In this document: one piece after another, positions 22,996 through 36,150 of the stretch
Numbering within the stretch: the stretch's first letter is position 1
Layout: every line of letters starts with the position of its first letter
NCBI GenBank assembly: GCA_030272585.1
Contig: BSYQ01000016.1
Span: 248,001 to 312,000 of the forward strand
Source: Bryopsis sp. KO-2023
Lineage: Eukaryota > Chlorophyta > Ulvophyceae > Bryopsidales > Bryopsidaceae
Reading direction: 5' to 3'
DNA length: 64,000 nucleotides
The notes under the pieces: generated by a model
What the model was told of the DNA's origin: nothing
What the model saw: the letters and a program-made list of their open reading frames with translations, nothing else
Database searches by the model: none
Made by a program: the position numbers and the translations under genes

Positions 22996-25900
22996 ATGGA
23001 AAAAAAAATCAAAGAAGAGGAATGCAGAGTAGGGTGCTTTGTTTTTTCTTCTTCTTGTTTTTGGTTTTTGTGTTTGTTTTTCTTATTGACATTTTGGGTC
23101 AGGTTTTTAAAATAGATATGGAAAGGAAACTAGAAGAGGGATTTTTTGACGACATGAGGTCGGATGTTATTGTCTTGGTGTGGGAAATATCATGTCAAGC
23201 ATGAGCATCCCTGGAAAAGCTCAGAAAAGAGAGAAAAAAAATGAGGGAAAAATGGGGGAAAAGAAGAAAATAAATGGTTAATCATGCTTGACCATACGCA
23301 AGAGGGTTTCATTTGCTTGAGGGTTTTTGGTTTCTTGTTTTTCTGTTTTATGGTGAGCATTCTTGTTTGTTTGCATGGGGGAGGGGGTTCGAGTGAACGA
23401 ACGAAGGCAGGATTTATTTCCTCTTTTTCTGGGGGTAAGTTTTTCCAAATTTTGAACAATTGTCTCATGTTTGTCTGGGGGAGGCTTGTGGTGGTGGCCT
23501 TGTCATCAGAGTTTTGGCATTTGTAATGAGTGCTGCTTTTTTTTGTGGATTTGTTGGATCGAAAAGAAACCCAAACCATCATGTGGGTCTGTGAAATCAA
23601 TGGTCCTTTCACCATCCAAAAGAAGAAAATAAAGAAAACCCAACTGTAAATCAATATCAGCTGCAACCAGGAGTGCTTCTTCCACCGAAACCCCCCCAGT
23701 ATTATGCCTCACTCATTCCAATTGACACCTGCCTCATACCTCGTACTTTTGACATGTGAAGCCACTTCAATGTAATCCAATGACCAGAGTGGAATGATTG
23801 CAAAGAAAGTTGGAACAAAAAAAGAGCAATCAATCGAACCAACCAGATTTCCTAGTCGCTCTCTGGTCCAAGGGGCACCTGGTGCTGACATAAATAAATA
23901 AACTCTTCAAGAAAGTTCTTAAATCAGCATTGGATCTTTTGAAAACTTTATTGATGCGACGTAGAGGGTTCGGTTGGACTGCACAGGACTGATCAGTCTC
24001 AAATCAATGGATTTCACTTCTTCATAATACAGATGGCATCCCACACTTGTTGCAGATTTTCCTCTGGTTTTTCTCAAGAGTTTTGGCAGTTATTGTGCAG
24101 CGACACTGGAGGTGAGCGAAGAGAAAAGGATTGCCACCAAAGGTGGAAAACCACCTGAGATTTTTGATTCTTCCAAGAAAAAACAAAATATGGCCTTACA
24201 CCCATAAATTCCACGGCACCTTTTACAGTCCCACACAAATATATGGAAAAATAAAAGACGTCCCTCCCCTGTATGTATGTGTGTGTGAGATTTTTCACTT
24301 TCGACCTGCAGCTTGCCGAAAACTCTTTTGAAAAGATACACCATCGAAAGACAATTAATACCACACTCCAACAAAGTAAAACACTTGCAATTGTTCTTTT
24401 CTTTTTTTTGGTGTATATAATCCAATAAACGCTGACCCCCCAACCTTCACCCCAGAAATGTAAGTAATAACCCCACCAAACTTTTGCTTTAAAAAAAAAA
24501 GAATACAAATCCATTTTGCCCCAAACCCATTCACACACTCACAGCTCAAACAGTGCCCACTTCGGTTTGTTTTTTTTTTGGTGTTTTTTTCTCCCTTTTT
24601 TCTTTTTTCCTCTTTGAAAAAAGCATATCCTCTGATTCTTTTCCATAATAATAGTTGAACGAAAAAAAAAATGCTGGAACAGCAAAAGCCCACACCCCTT
24701 CAGAATTTTCTCACTGCCTTTTTTTCCTTGTCTGTTTTCTTAAAATCCCAAGAAAGAAAAAAGAGATCACTTCAGAAATTTCCACTCGTTGCCTTTGTAT
24801 TTCTTACTTGAAAGAAAACCCCAGCATTCTCCAACAAGAGTATTTTTTTTTGGTGATTTTTTCCCCTCCCAACCCCAAATCCCAAACGTGTTCATGGAAA
24901 GTACACAAAACATTCTTTTCTCATCTGATAATTCCCCCAAACGCGCATGACTGACTGCCTACCCCCCCCCCCCTTCCCTTTCCTTTGTTTGAACCCCAAA
25001 AGTTAATTCTCACATTGACATGTGCACCCCACAATTAAAGAACTCTCTCTTTCCCCCCCCCCCTCCCTTTTTTTCCCCCAGAAATGAAAGAAAGCAGAAA
25101 AAAAAGGGGAAAAAAAAATACTTGACAGAATTCAATGACAGCACACTCTTGAAAAGGATTCCCTTCATCCCCCTTCTCCTTTCAAGATTTTCTTTTCCTT
25201 TTTTCTTTTTCCGGCCACCATCTGTTGCAGGCCATGTTGATCAGATATGTGTTATCCACAAAAGTGAAAAAAAAAATAAAAGTGCAGACACACACATCCC
25301 AATATATATGCATGCATGTATGAGTATCCCAAAAGCCATCATTGACCCGAAAAAAAAAAAAAGGGGGAAAAAAAATGATACTTAGAACAGTGTAACAAAA
25401 ATAAAGGCCAAAATAACATGGAGAGATATCCTTGCAAGAAAACAAAAACAAGTAAGAAAAGAAACAGAAGCATGTATTGTCCCCATAGCATGTAGATTCA
25501 AAAAAAATAGAAAAAGTGTAATCCAAATTGTTTTTTTTTCTTTCTTTTTTTGAAGCAAAAATCCATAAAGATGACTCAACAATCCCATATTTTTTTTTTT
25601 TTTAGTTTTCTTTTTTCCTCCCTTTTTTCCCTCTTTGGTGGCTTGTTTTTTTCCTCTCTCTTTCTTTTTCATAATATACTTATCCCCTTTCCCCATCATC
25701 TCCTCCTTTCTTTGATTTAAAAAAAAGAAAACAGAAAGGGGCGGGAGGGGGGGGGGGATTATCTGATTCAACCCCTCGACAACTTTCCACAGATATATAT
25801 ATATATATATAACCTTCACTCTTCTTTTTCCTTTAATTCTTTTTCAAAGTTGTCCAAATCCCTTTTTTTTCAAATTCTTGTCCCTTGCTCTCTTCATCGG

Positions 25901-26086
25901 GGAGGACGGTTGACCCACAATTTCCAAATCGAAGTATTAAAATTCATCCTATTTAAAGACACACACGCACATATATTTATATATATATTCTGGGACTGCG
26001 GTGTTGTCCCCCCCTTCCGGTTTCTTCTCGACACCACTCCCATCCATTTCCGATTGAATTTTTATTGCAGTTCTGTTCGTGGTGCA
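22996..26086. other. Convergent intergenic stretch, pyrimidine-skewed, with a possible unidentified minus-strand 3' exon
   Basis: This holds the RNR 3' flank (AATAAA 23269-23274), then AT-rich sequence. About 24.4-25.9 kb is pyrimidine-rich on the + strand, with many T and C homopolymers and an AT microsatellite at ~25,794-25,811. On the minus strand, sequence below ~24,160 could be a terminal exon: an acceptor-like CAG, a frame containing paired cysteines (CRC, CNKCG), a stop near 24,020, and AATAAA (TTTATT at 23946-23951). I cannot identify a gene. Confidence 0.4.
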
Positions 26087-28939
26087 TTAGTCATCCTCTT
26101 GAATCGGAGCAAGACCTTGTGGGGGAGTGGGGGAGGTGGGCGGCGCTGGAGGAGGGGGCGGTTCCTTCACCATGGTCCAGAATGCTGCACGGTAAACCGT
26201 CTGGTACATCGACCTCGGATTTGCTGCAAAAATAAAGAAAAAAAAATCAGGGAAACCTTGGACAAAAAAATTGATAACGTCGGCTGTTACTTACGGGAAA
26301 AAAAAACACAAAAAACGAGGATCCCACTGTTTCACGTTCAATTTCGCTTCTTTTAAAATGACAAAATTTTGCCATGGAGGCGGGTCCTGTTCAGTTGAAA
26401 CAGAGTCCCCCCGTGAAGCCATTTTCCTTGTGGTTTTTTTTTTTTTTTTTCTGTGACTGCAAGGGTTTGTATGGACTGTGTTGTCCTACCTAAGTAGGGT
26501 GCAGCAATCATTTCCTTCCTTAGACATCTGAAGCCTTGAATAGCAGCAATTCTTTCAATGTCCGCCAGCGAGATTTCGATGGACGCATCCTCAGACGCAC
26601 TGTGGTCTGCCCAATGGTACAGCAACGGTCCGAGGTTTATCCAAAATCCCCCCATTTTTAGCACATCGGAGATCACATCCAGGTAGTCCAGCACATTGTG
26701 GGCTGTGTCGATGAAAAAGGAGGTCACCACACAATCAAAGGATGATAAATACTCCGGTCGCCGATAAACCTCCTGTTTCACACGCCCAAAACACAGCGAA
26801 TGGAGTCCATGATTTTTTTTGGGGAAAACCCCCAAAGGAATTGAGCCTGGTGCTGGAAGGCAGCAGAAACCACATTTCCCTTTCAAATTCCACAGAAAAT
26901 TTATGGAAATGAAAATGAAAATCCTGAAAACGCCAGTGTGATCTTGGCATGAGTCCACAAAGATTTCAACCCAGGATTTTAAGAAAACCAATGCCCGTTT
27001 TTATTTCAAGCTTTTTCCTTCCAACTCACCGTAAAATCTCCGGCCACCATGGACAAGAGCCCAGGTCCTGCAACGATCTCTGCTGGATCTCTGTCTGGAA
27101 TCTGCACTCCCCTCAATTGATCCTCGTCTGTTACTTGATTGGTTGTGGTCAAAGCCCAGGGATGCACCGTCCACATTTTGGCCCCGATGGAGTGATTTAA
27201 CATGAAAGATGATGGTAGCAGCATGAAATATGAAAATTCATTGCCCTGTGTTTCGAATCCCAGCCCAGCGATTTCCACGCATAACCTGGCCAGACCCGAC
27301 CCTGGGACGAGTATCGAAGGAGGACCCCGATCATCAGGCCTTCGGGAAAGAAAGAAAAAACACAATATATAATGCTCCATCAAAGAATATAGTGACCGAG
27401 TTTTGCAACCTGTAATTGGTGTTTTGAAAAGTAAATATGACTATGCGAGATGTGTTTTTGATACGATCTATTGATGAAAAGTAAAAAAGACCAAAACTAA
27501 ATTTCGATAGATTTCTTGGGGCTGTCTTTAGATTTACTCAATGCAGCTCCCGTGGACAGAATATTGTTTTTCAAGAAAAAAAAAATATGTATAAAATTAT
27601 AAGGAATATGTTTTTACAAAATTGTCCCCCGGCTGAATAATGGCTCTTACCAATCTCGAAATAGATTTTTCATCTCATCCAGAATTCGACCATAAGTCAT
27701 TTTCCGTTCGTTGGCCCCCTCTTCGCTCCAATCCCTCACCAAATTTTTCAACACATACCGCACCTAAAGGAAATCCAACAGGGTTTCACACAACATTTCC
27801 AAACCCAATTTCTTAAAATAAAAAAAAAACAACATGAATATGGACACGGGTAGTTTGAATGAACAAAAGAGCACCCCCCCCAAAACCCTCCAAGAAGAAC
27901 GCATTCTGAAAACACAACTGAAATTCAATATTCAAGGAGTTTAATTTCAAAATTGGACAGACTGTAAGGTGTTGGGTGTTTCACGTTGGGGGTCACACTT
28001 TTTTCAAAGGGGGGATCACACGATTTTCTAGATTACAGACGAGGATTACGTAATCCCGTCAGAACGTTTTTTCGTCCCCAGAAACGGGTCGAGGGGGGTC
28101 TTAACTAGGGTTCACATTCCACAGAAAAAGGTCGCTTATACTAAGGGAAAGTCGACCCCCAACGATCCCCACCAGCTCCGCCCACTGGCCTTATCCACAT
28201 CCGCCGTGCTAGGACGCCTATCCCCGATTGCCGATTCGGCTTCGTCCCCCGCATCGCTAGCCCCTCTCAAGTACTCCACGGGTTGGTTTGGGTTTAGTTT
28301 GGGATCGAACGCGGCCAGCATCGCGTTGAAAAACAACTGGTTGACTTGTGAACATTGCCGAGCGGTTTGGTATTTCCTGGGCTGCCTGATCAACAGCGCC
28401 CGGTGCCGATCCGAAAGTCCACTGTAATTGCTATCCCACCGTCGAACTTCATGTTCCGCCTCCGAGCTATACGTCCGAAACGCCAGAACCACCCTGACGC
28501 CCCCAGATTCCAATTCCAGTCAAAACCAAGCACAACGCAGAACTTGAAGAAAAAAAACTAGATTTTGTGCGTAAACCCCGGGACCGCGCAAAGGAAAAGG
28601 CGAACATTCCCTTTTTGTCTTAAACTAACAGGGGCGGAAATATGGTCCATATAAGTATAAATATATACCATCCACCACCATCCAGCTCCACAAAGGGACC
28701 ACACGAAACAAACGTCCTAGAAAAAAGCTTCCCGCGTTCCCTTCCACACCCCATTTCGATTTATCGTGCATAACGTCCTCCAGCGTCCCCCGCTCCCCCC
28801 CCCACCTTGGCAAAAACGCAACTCTTCAGCGAAAAAGAACTCACCTGCCGAGCGCTTTTCGTTCTTCCTCCTCTTCCCACAGTCTGGAGCTTTCGTCGCT
28901 CGCTTGCGAACCCGACACCTCGGGGGGTCGTGCCATCAT
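26087..28939 (-). CDS. Carnosine N-methyltransferase-like (N2227 family) SAM-dependent methyltransferase
   Basis: Six exons on the minus strand: 28845-28939, 28142-28493, 27651-27763, 27030-27339, 26490-26772 and 26087-26223 (429 residues). The N-terminal helical part reads LAFRTYSS...[14 protein letters not shown]. The SAM site is [10 protein letters not shown], followed by [17 protein letters not shown] and [10 protein letters not shown]. The catalytic core carries [19 protein letters not shown] and [11 protein letters not shown], the classic N2227 block. The end has [17 protein letters not shown], then a Pro-rich tail. The family methylates the histidine imidazole of carnosine-like dipeptides; the substrate in an alga is unknown. 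TTTATT at 26061-26066 (minus-strand AATAAA) lies close behind the stop. All splice phases are consistent. Confidence 0.92.
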
Positions 28940-29328
28940 TGACTCTGTCTCGATTTTTTTCCCCTCTTTTCAGCGCTGGCCCTGCGAACAAGGAGCGTTC
29001 CACAAGACACCGCAGCGCAAGAAACCAAGTTGATGATGGTGGGTCGAAAAAAGACAGACCAGCCACTCCATCCCATCAACACGGATTCTGATTTGTATCA
29101 TCTAGCGCTCAGTCCCATCAACCGCTTTCAAACCCAAAATGCCCGATTGGGAAGAGAAGCTTCCCCCCCCTCTGACTGTCAACGCAACAGGAGGAGACGA
29201 CCACGTCCCTGGACTTCGTTTTTTCTACCCAGAATCGTCTTGGCTTTTTCGTTTGTCGAAGTGTCGTTATTTTCGTGGTTTCGTGGTCTTTTTTCTTTGG
29301 GAAAAAAAAGAATAAGAGTTGGAGTGAA
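28940..29328. promoter_or_regulatory. Shared divergent promoter, CARNMT1-like (-) / VPS41 (+)
   Basis: These 389 bases separate two outward-facing start codons. The centre is GC-rich. A T-rich tract and an A-run (29301-29312) precede the VPS41 ATG. CCCACGTGGG lies just inside VPS41 exon 1 (29352-29361). No TATA box is evident. Confidence 0.4.
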
Positions 29329-32300
29329 ATGAGGGAGGGTCCCGTGCAGTCCCCACGTGGGGACGTTCGGGGCGAACCGAATGGTATCGACAACGAAGAA
29401 GATGTCGAGGAGGAGGAGCCAAGGTTGAAGTATCAGCGGTTGGGTCCCGCGGGATCGGACGTCGCCGAGATCTTAGCGAGCGACGTCGCGTCGTGTTTGT
29501 GCGTTTCGGAGAGGATGCTGGCGTTAGGCACCCACAGTGGAAGCGTTTATTTGCTCAGTTGCGCTGGCGACAAGGTATTTTTTTTTGCCTTCGTTTTTCC
29601 TGGAAAGTAACTTTCTGTCTTTTATAATCAAAACACCATTTATTCATTTGCTTATTTTCTTATTTTCTTCAAAAGAGAAAAATTCTCTTTGATTTCCTGC
29701 ATATGGATGAAACCTTGAAATTTTGTCAATTCTCTTTAGGTGAAGCATTTTCAAAACCACAAGCAAGCGGTCAGGGATTTGTGTTTCGACGGAGCCGCAG
29801 AGTTCATCGGAAGTTGTTCAGATGATGGGTCTGTTGTGGTGGGTTTTTTTGCATAACTTTTTCAGTGAATTTATTTTATTTAATTATTTATTTTGCTGTG
29901 CATAACCCATGTGGTCTGCTTGCATGAGCTGTTTAGATTTTTTGGAAGGTCAACACTGATGTGGAAACCTGCGTTTCCTTTGAATGATGCAATGTCCAGC
30001 GCCTGCTGATCTCAGTTTCAGCCTCAAAATTTAAACGACCCCAGTTTCAAAAGGAGTAAAAAAACTACGATCTCTTTATAGGCGGTGAAGGATGTCACAC
30101 TTACGGGCTTCTGAAAAAGATTGAGATGAGTGCAAAGAGTGAGCAAAAGCATTTCTGTTTGGGGTTTTGTTACAGATTATTGACCTGTGCAAGGAGGAGT
30201 CGACACCTTTCAACTACAATAGACCGCTCAAGGTACGGCTAATCCATTCTGTCGTTTCAATCCAGGATTTGCTTGGAGTTTCATGTTCATGTTCATTATT
30301 TATTTATTTATTTATTTATTTTGGGGGGGATGGCTGGAAACAGACAATCACCTTGGATCCTCGCTATGGAAGTCGAAGGACGCGAGAATTCGTCACTGGA
30401 GGAGTAGCAGGGAAATTAGTTCTCAGCACTCGGGTGAGTCCAGCGCAATATTGCCGTCCATTATAGCACTGCATAGCGCTATTCAAGCATTATCTGAGAA
30501 AAAAAATCATGGAATTTGGACCATAGATAGTTAAATGCAGTTTAGGGGTGCTCTGTGACACTTCCACAACTAAAAAAAGAAGAGCCTTTTCTTGTTTCGT
30601 TTCTGAATTTCTTGTTTTGCTCAGTTTTTGTTCCCTTTTTTTTATAGGGATGGTTGGGAAATCGTGACCATGTTCTGCATGCGGGCGAAGGTCCGATTCA
30701 CATTGCGAGATGGTCAGGAAATTTTATAGCATGGGCAAATGATGTCAGCGTGAAGGTCAGCGTCTGCTCTTACTCAAAACCTACAAAAGTGGACAGATGC
30801 ATTATGGTTCCAACCGAAAACATCATTTTTGTGCCTTTCGTTTTTCATCCTCATGTAAAAACACCATCGAAAAATGAGTTGATTCAATGCTCATTTATTT
30901 ATAAAAAGAAAACTTTTTCAACTTTGATTTTATTCTATTTATGCACTGGAAGCTGCTTGGAAGCCAGCATCAAGTGGAGTTTTGAAACCTTGACGAAAAA
31001 ACGCTGAGAGTTTCGGTTGCTTCTGGCCATTACAGGTGTATGATTCTAATTTGCACAAAGACATCGGATCCTTGGAACGGCCGAAGGGGACTTTTCCATC
31101 GCCATCAACTGAGTGTCGGCTTTTTTGGAGTCCGAATAACATTCTGTTGGTTGGATGGGCCCATGCAGTCACAGTAGGTCACCGCTGTTTTTCTTTCTTT
31201 GCGGATCTATTACATTTATTTATTTATTTGGAGAAGCGCCATGCAGCTCTCCACTGTTGAAATTGGTGAAATAAATAAATAGACAAGCAACAGAAATAAG
31301 CCGAGTTAAAGTCAAAGTCAGAAGACGTTTTTTTCGAAGAAACAGTGAATTCTATTGATGGGCAAAAGTTTGATGATTTGGACTGTTGGCTGTGACAGGT
31401 TGCTTCGGTGAATGGCTTAGATTCTGGGACCGAATCTGGTCCAAGTGGAATCAACATTATTGCTAAATTTGATGTGGATGGCATCGTTTCAGTGAGTGAA
31501 TTTCAATTTCTACCTCTCTTTCCAATCTTTTTGTTGAAAAAAATCAGTGTTGGCAGGTGAAGCGGCCGTTTTGAAAACATCTCAGAACTTTTGCTTTTTG
31601 GACATCAATTCATTACACATTCTGTAATTAAATCAAGGCATGGATGCACACACTTCTTCTTGGGGAAATCCTATGGAACTAAATTTCTAAGTGGTGTTAA
31701 AATGGTTTTCTGCTTTGCAGGGAATTTCGTTGTTTTCGCATGACCTGGCAGTGCTGGTGTATGTCAAAGACGATGATGACAATGGCTCGAGAATGAGGCC
31801 AGAGGTATTTGATTTGCTGAATTAATTTTTGAATTGGAGAAATAATAAGAGAAGAAAGCAGAATAATATGGATGCATCAAGTTCTTCAGAAAGGATGTCT
31901 TTTTCTTTCTACCTTGCAAGAAGCGATTTTTTCTTTTCGTTTCTGTTACAATGCTTTTTTGTTGTTTTTTTCTCTGGGTTTTCTGAATTTGCTTTGCAGC
32001 CTGCAGGATAAAAAGTGAAGATGGTTGAATATCTCACTTTTTTTTGTGGAATGTGGGAAAAACAGCTTCGAATCCTGACGAAGGGAAAAGAGGAAATATC
32101 GTCCGATGCTCTGTCGATTCCTGGGTTTGAGCTGTACGAAGCCAATGATTACTCATTGACCACATGGTACCCGGTTCAGGATGACTCAATGGCTGAATCG
32201 AATCGACATTTTTCACAATGGTGGCTGGATGGGGAAGAACCCCTCTATTATGTCGTTTCACCCAAGGTATTTTCATAATCCTGCCCATCGTTTTGATTCT

Positions 32301-35300
32301 GGATTTACTGTTTGTTTTGGGGACTTATGAACCAGTCATCAAATTTCCGCTGCATTCGCTTTTTGTTTTGGAGATGTATTAGTCATATAAAATTCTTGCT
32401 GCATTCTTCAGGATGTGGTGGTTGGAAGGCCACGGGACGAAAACGACAGAGTGAAGTGGTTGCTTCAACACGAAAAATATGAAAAAGCTCTGGAGGTCGC
32501 TCGAGTGCTGAGAAAACTTGACAAGGAAACTTGGGATAATGTGGGTACCCAGCCTTTTATGAATCATGGATTGTCATGCTATTTGTTTCGTTGGGAGAGA
32601 AACAAAGAAAATAAATCAACAGAGATTGATCCAAGAAATTTCTCCTTGAAATTGCTTCCATTAATCGAAATCGAACTTCCAGGTTTACTTCTCAATCTAG
32701 AAATAAAAAATGATGTTTTTGATGTGCTTTCGCTATTCACTGTTTTGTACCGTATTCGCTCCAATGCTTTTTCTGGAGGGAGTGATTTTTTTATGCTACT
32801 CTTTTTCAATTATTGATCCTTGTTTGATCGACAGGTCGTCGACAAGTACATGAAACATTTGTTTTCCGAAAAAAGATTCGCGGAGGCGGCCGAAATGTGT
32901 CCGGACCTATTATCAGGGGATGCCAATCGTTGGGAAAGGCATATTTTCCTGTTTGCCGAAAATCGACAACTGGACGTGCTCTCCAAACACATCCCAACCG
33001 AAAACCCCACCCTGAAGCCCTCCGCCTACAACATGGTTTTGAGATCATGCATTCCATTTCCCAGCAGCCACCAGCGATTGTTCGATTTGGTTTCGATTTG
33101 GCCAAACGGGGTGTACTCAGTCGGGAACTTGGCCAAGGAAGTTTCCGAGAAGATCAAGAATTGGCGAGGGGACAAAACAATCCTGATGGAAGTTTTGGCA
33201 AAACTGTACATTGTGCAGGTATCATTGTTTTTTTATTTTGTCACTGTAATGAAACCTTCTTTTTTGTCGTTTTCATTTTGAATAATTTCTCAAGATCTCG
33301 AGAGGAAATACAGAATTTGCATCTAAGAATCATACTGGCTAAATTTCAGATCCTATTTCTACTACTGCTTTCTTTCTATTTCTTTTCTTTCCCCCCCCCA
33401 AAAAAAAAACATCCCCCTCAATTATTCAGATTCACGAGTGATTTGTATCAGGGATGGGTGTGTTGTTGTTTGTTTCTTAGAACATGTACGATAAAGCTCT
33501 GGAGATTTACTTGCAACTCCGCCAACCCGGGGTATTTGATTTCATTCTTCAACATGCTCTTCTGGGCAGCTTGGTGGGGAAATTCGCATCGCTGATTTCC
33601 CTGGACGAACCTCGAGCATTGGATCTGCTGACGTCGAACCCAGAGGAGGTCAATCCAGGCATCATCATCCAAGAGATCCAGGAGGTCATGGGGAAATGTA
33701 AAGAAAAAGGGGATGAGAAGAAACAGGCCGAATGGAGGATGATTTTGTTCAAGTACATGGATAAATTGGTCGCAGTGAACGTGACGGCAGCCCCAGATCA
33801 CCTTCATGCGCTCTTGGTATGTGGGCAGCTTCATTTCAGCTTTTGTGTTTCTTTATTCTTTATTTCTGTTTAATAAAACCATTTAGGAAGAGTTGGGGGG
33901 GTTGATGAATTGATCAGGGTGCTCCAAGCTGAGGAAGCCTTTGGTTTCAGTACATTGTATTTGTTTTCATAGATTGGTTGAACCAACGTGTTTCATGAGG
34001 TGAAACCAAACCTTATTCTGTCCATGAAGTAGCGACCAATCTTACTGTGCTGTGTGTGCAATGAGGTGTGGGTTTTTTTTTCCTGCGATTCAATCAATCA
34101 GGTGGAGCTTTATGCTGACTATGACGAGCAGAGGTTGATGCAATTCTTGCAAGTCAGCCACCAGTATCCTTTGGACCAAGCCTACGATATATGTAAATCG
34201 AGGGGGCTGGTCAGGGAACAGGTCTACATATTGAGTCGAATGGGCAATACCCACGAAGCCTTGCAGCTGATCATCAAGGAGCTGGCGGACATCCCCCAAG
34301 CCATCGATTTTGCCAAGAATCAAAACGACAATGAGCTGTGGGATTCCTTGATAGACTGGGCAGTCGGAAGTGCTGCCACAACAGGTCAGCAGTTGAGCTT
34401 TTGAAACAGATCACCCTTTGGTGATCTCTTTGGTAGGCTCAGCTGTTTCTTTTCCATGCGAGAGAATATGTCAATGCACACAGACTTTTTTGTTTCGTTT
34501 TTGGTTTCACTCTGGAGTTTTCTTGTGGTTTCACTGTGAGGTTTTCTGTCTGACTGGGGGTGTTTGTGTTTCAGGGGATCTGCTGGATCATGTGGGCGGG
34601 CATGTGGATCCTTTGCGTGTCATCACTCGAATTCCGCAAGGGATGAAAATCTGGAACCTGAGGCAGCGGCTGTGTCAAATTATCGCAGACTATCGAACCC
34701 AAACTTCGCTGCAAGAAGGCTGCAACAACATTTTAAGGGCTGACGGAGTGCATCTCGGAGAGGTTAGTTTGAAAGAAAAAGAAAAGGATCACCCACCGAC
34801 GAAAAAAGGAATCGTTTCAGCAGATGCTATGCATATTTGTGTGCACATTAAGGTTTTTTTGGTTAATATTATTAGCATTTCCACAAGAATGAGAAATAGA
34901 AACAGCGTGGCTCTGCATAGGAATCCACGGGTTAGTTGTTTCATCCCATATGTTAAACTCACCCGCACACCATCGAGAGACGCATCGCAACAGAGTGTTT
35001 TTTTGTATTTTTAACAGAAATTCTACAAAGAGATTCGATGTGCCATCGGCACTGTCTACGTCACAAGGCCTTCCCTGGAAGATCCCACCACCAACGCTTG
35101 GTTCAGTCGCATGGCTTCCACCGGAGAATTGACCCCATCCTTAGAACCCGTCCTGGAAAACACCACCACGATTTCACAACTTAATCAAAGTTCTCCGGGT
35201 TCATCCAGAGATGTCCCTGGAGTCCAGCTGGGTTTTGTTGCAGACTCATCCGAAAACGAAGGCGATGTTCCGAGTGAGAGGTTCAAGTTCTATAGGAAGA

Positions 35301-35356
35301 CGAGTTCGATTCGGTACACCGACCCCATGCCTGCTCTTCCAAGTCTTGTCCAATGA
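29329..35356 (+). CDS. VPS41: VPS41-like HOPS-complex subunit
   Basis: Fifteen exons: 29329-29574, 29740-29838, 30176-30232, 30344-30433, 30648-30755, 31036-31173, 31399-31491, 31721-31804, 32066-32266, 32412-32540, 32835-33218, 33481-33816, 34102-34384, 34575-34762 and 35018-35356 (924 residues). An acidic leader is followed by a WD40-type propeller (MLALGTHSGSVYLL, CSDDGSV, EFVTGG, FIAWANDVSVKVYD). Then come EEISSDAL, PLYYVVSPKDVVV, DRVKWLLQHEKYEKAL and helical TPR/CHCR repeats (YDKALEIYLQLR, VYILSRMGNTHEALQLI, AIDFAKNQNDNELWDSL, HVDPLRVITRIPQGMKI). This order is VPS41, which tethers late endosomes to vacuole/lysosome with other HOPS subunits. The usual C-terminal RING is missing and replaced by a Ser/Thr-rich tail after LQEGCNNIL. 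AATAAA lies at 35769-35774. Confidence 0.92.
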
Positions 35357-36150
35357 GTGCTGGGGGAAAGCCGTGTGTCGATTATTTATTCCAACCGGTT
35401 TGGGAGGGGTGGTCAAATGCTTGTGCAGTAGTTGATTTTTTTTTTCTGGGGAAAAGGAGAAGGGAGAGGAGAATGTTACACAAAGCAAGAGAAACACATC
35501 AATTCTGGGTGCATTGGTTGGTAGGTAGAAAAATTGCAAGGGGTGGCGGTGGTCCCTAGTTTTGAATTCTTTGGGGATAGAGCGATTAACGGGGGTGTCG
35601 TCTGTCGATGGATAACAAGCTGTAAAGGATGTGCTCCTTTCAACAAGAAAAAGTGGAAGACCAAAAATTGGTCCTTTTCGCGTCACTTTTCAGAGTCAAA
35701 GATTGGAATGCCAACCCTCGAAACACAATCAACATGGAGGTGCACAGATGGACTACCATTTAAGAATCAATAAATACCATGTCAGTCAAGGAGTTGATGT
35801 TGGTTGAGATGTTGGCTTCTAACCACCTCCATAATCCCCAACAAGGCCAGTTCCACACAGGGGTTTTCATTGTAGCAGTTCAGATGACCTTCGAAAATCA
35901 AGGGGAAGGGTGAGGGTTATTAGACTTGTTGAAATGCGAAGGGCATGTCTCTTTTATTCCTCAAAGAGAGGGGAAGCTATGAAGGAATATTTTACATGTA
36001 TCATTTTGTCCTTTTTTCCCCTTGGTACCCACACGATAAGGATTTGATTGCTGGAAGGCTGGATTCGTTTAATGGAAATTGACCCCCAGTTATCGATTCA
36101 ACCTCAAAAGGGATGCATCCCACCCTTTCTAAAAAAATTCAAAAAACACT
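35357..36150. other. Convergent intergenic region, VPS41 / K+ channel
   Basis: This holds the VPS41 3' UTR with AATAAA at 35769-35774. It is otherwise unremarkable AT-rich sequence with no gene seen. The channel's stop codon (complement 36151-36153) overlaps its own AATAAA (TTTATT 36150-36155). Confidence 0.5.

Noticed and set aside
23022-25819. Several 60-150-codon frames rich in Phe, Lys or Ser
   Set aside because: They are translations of homopolymer and microsatellite DNA.
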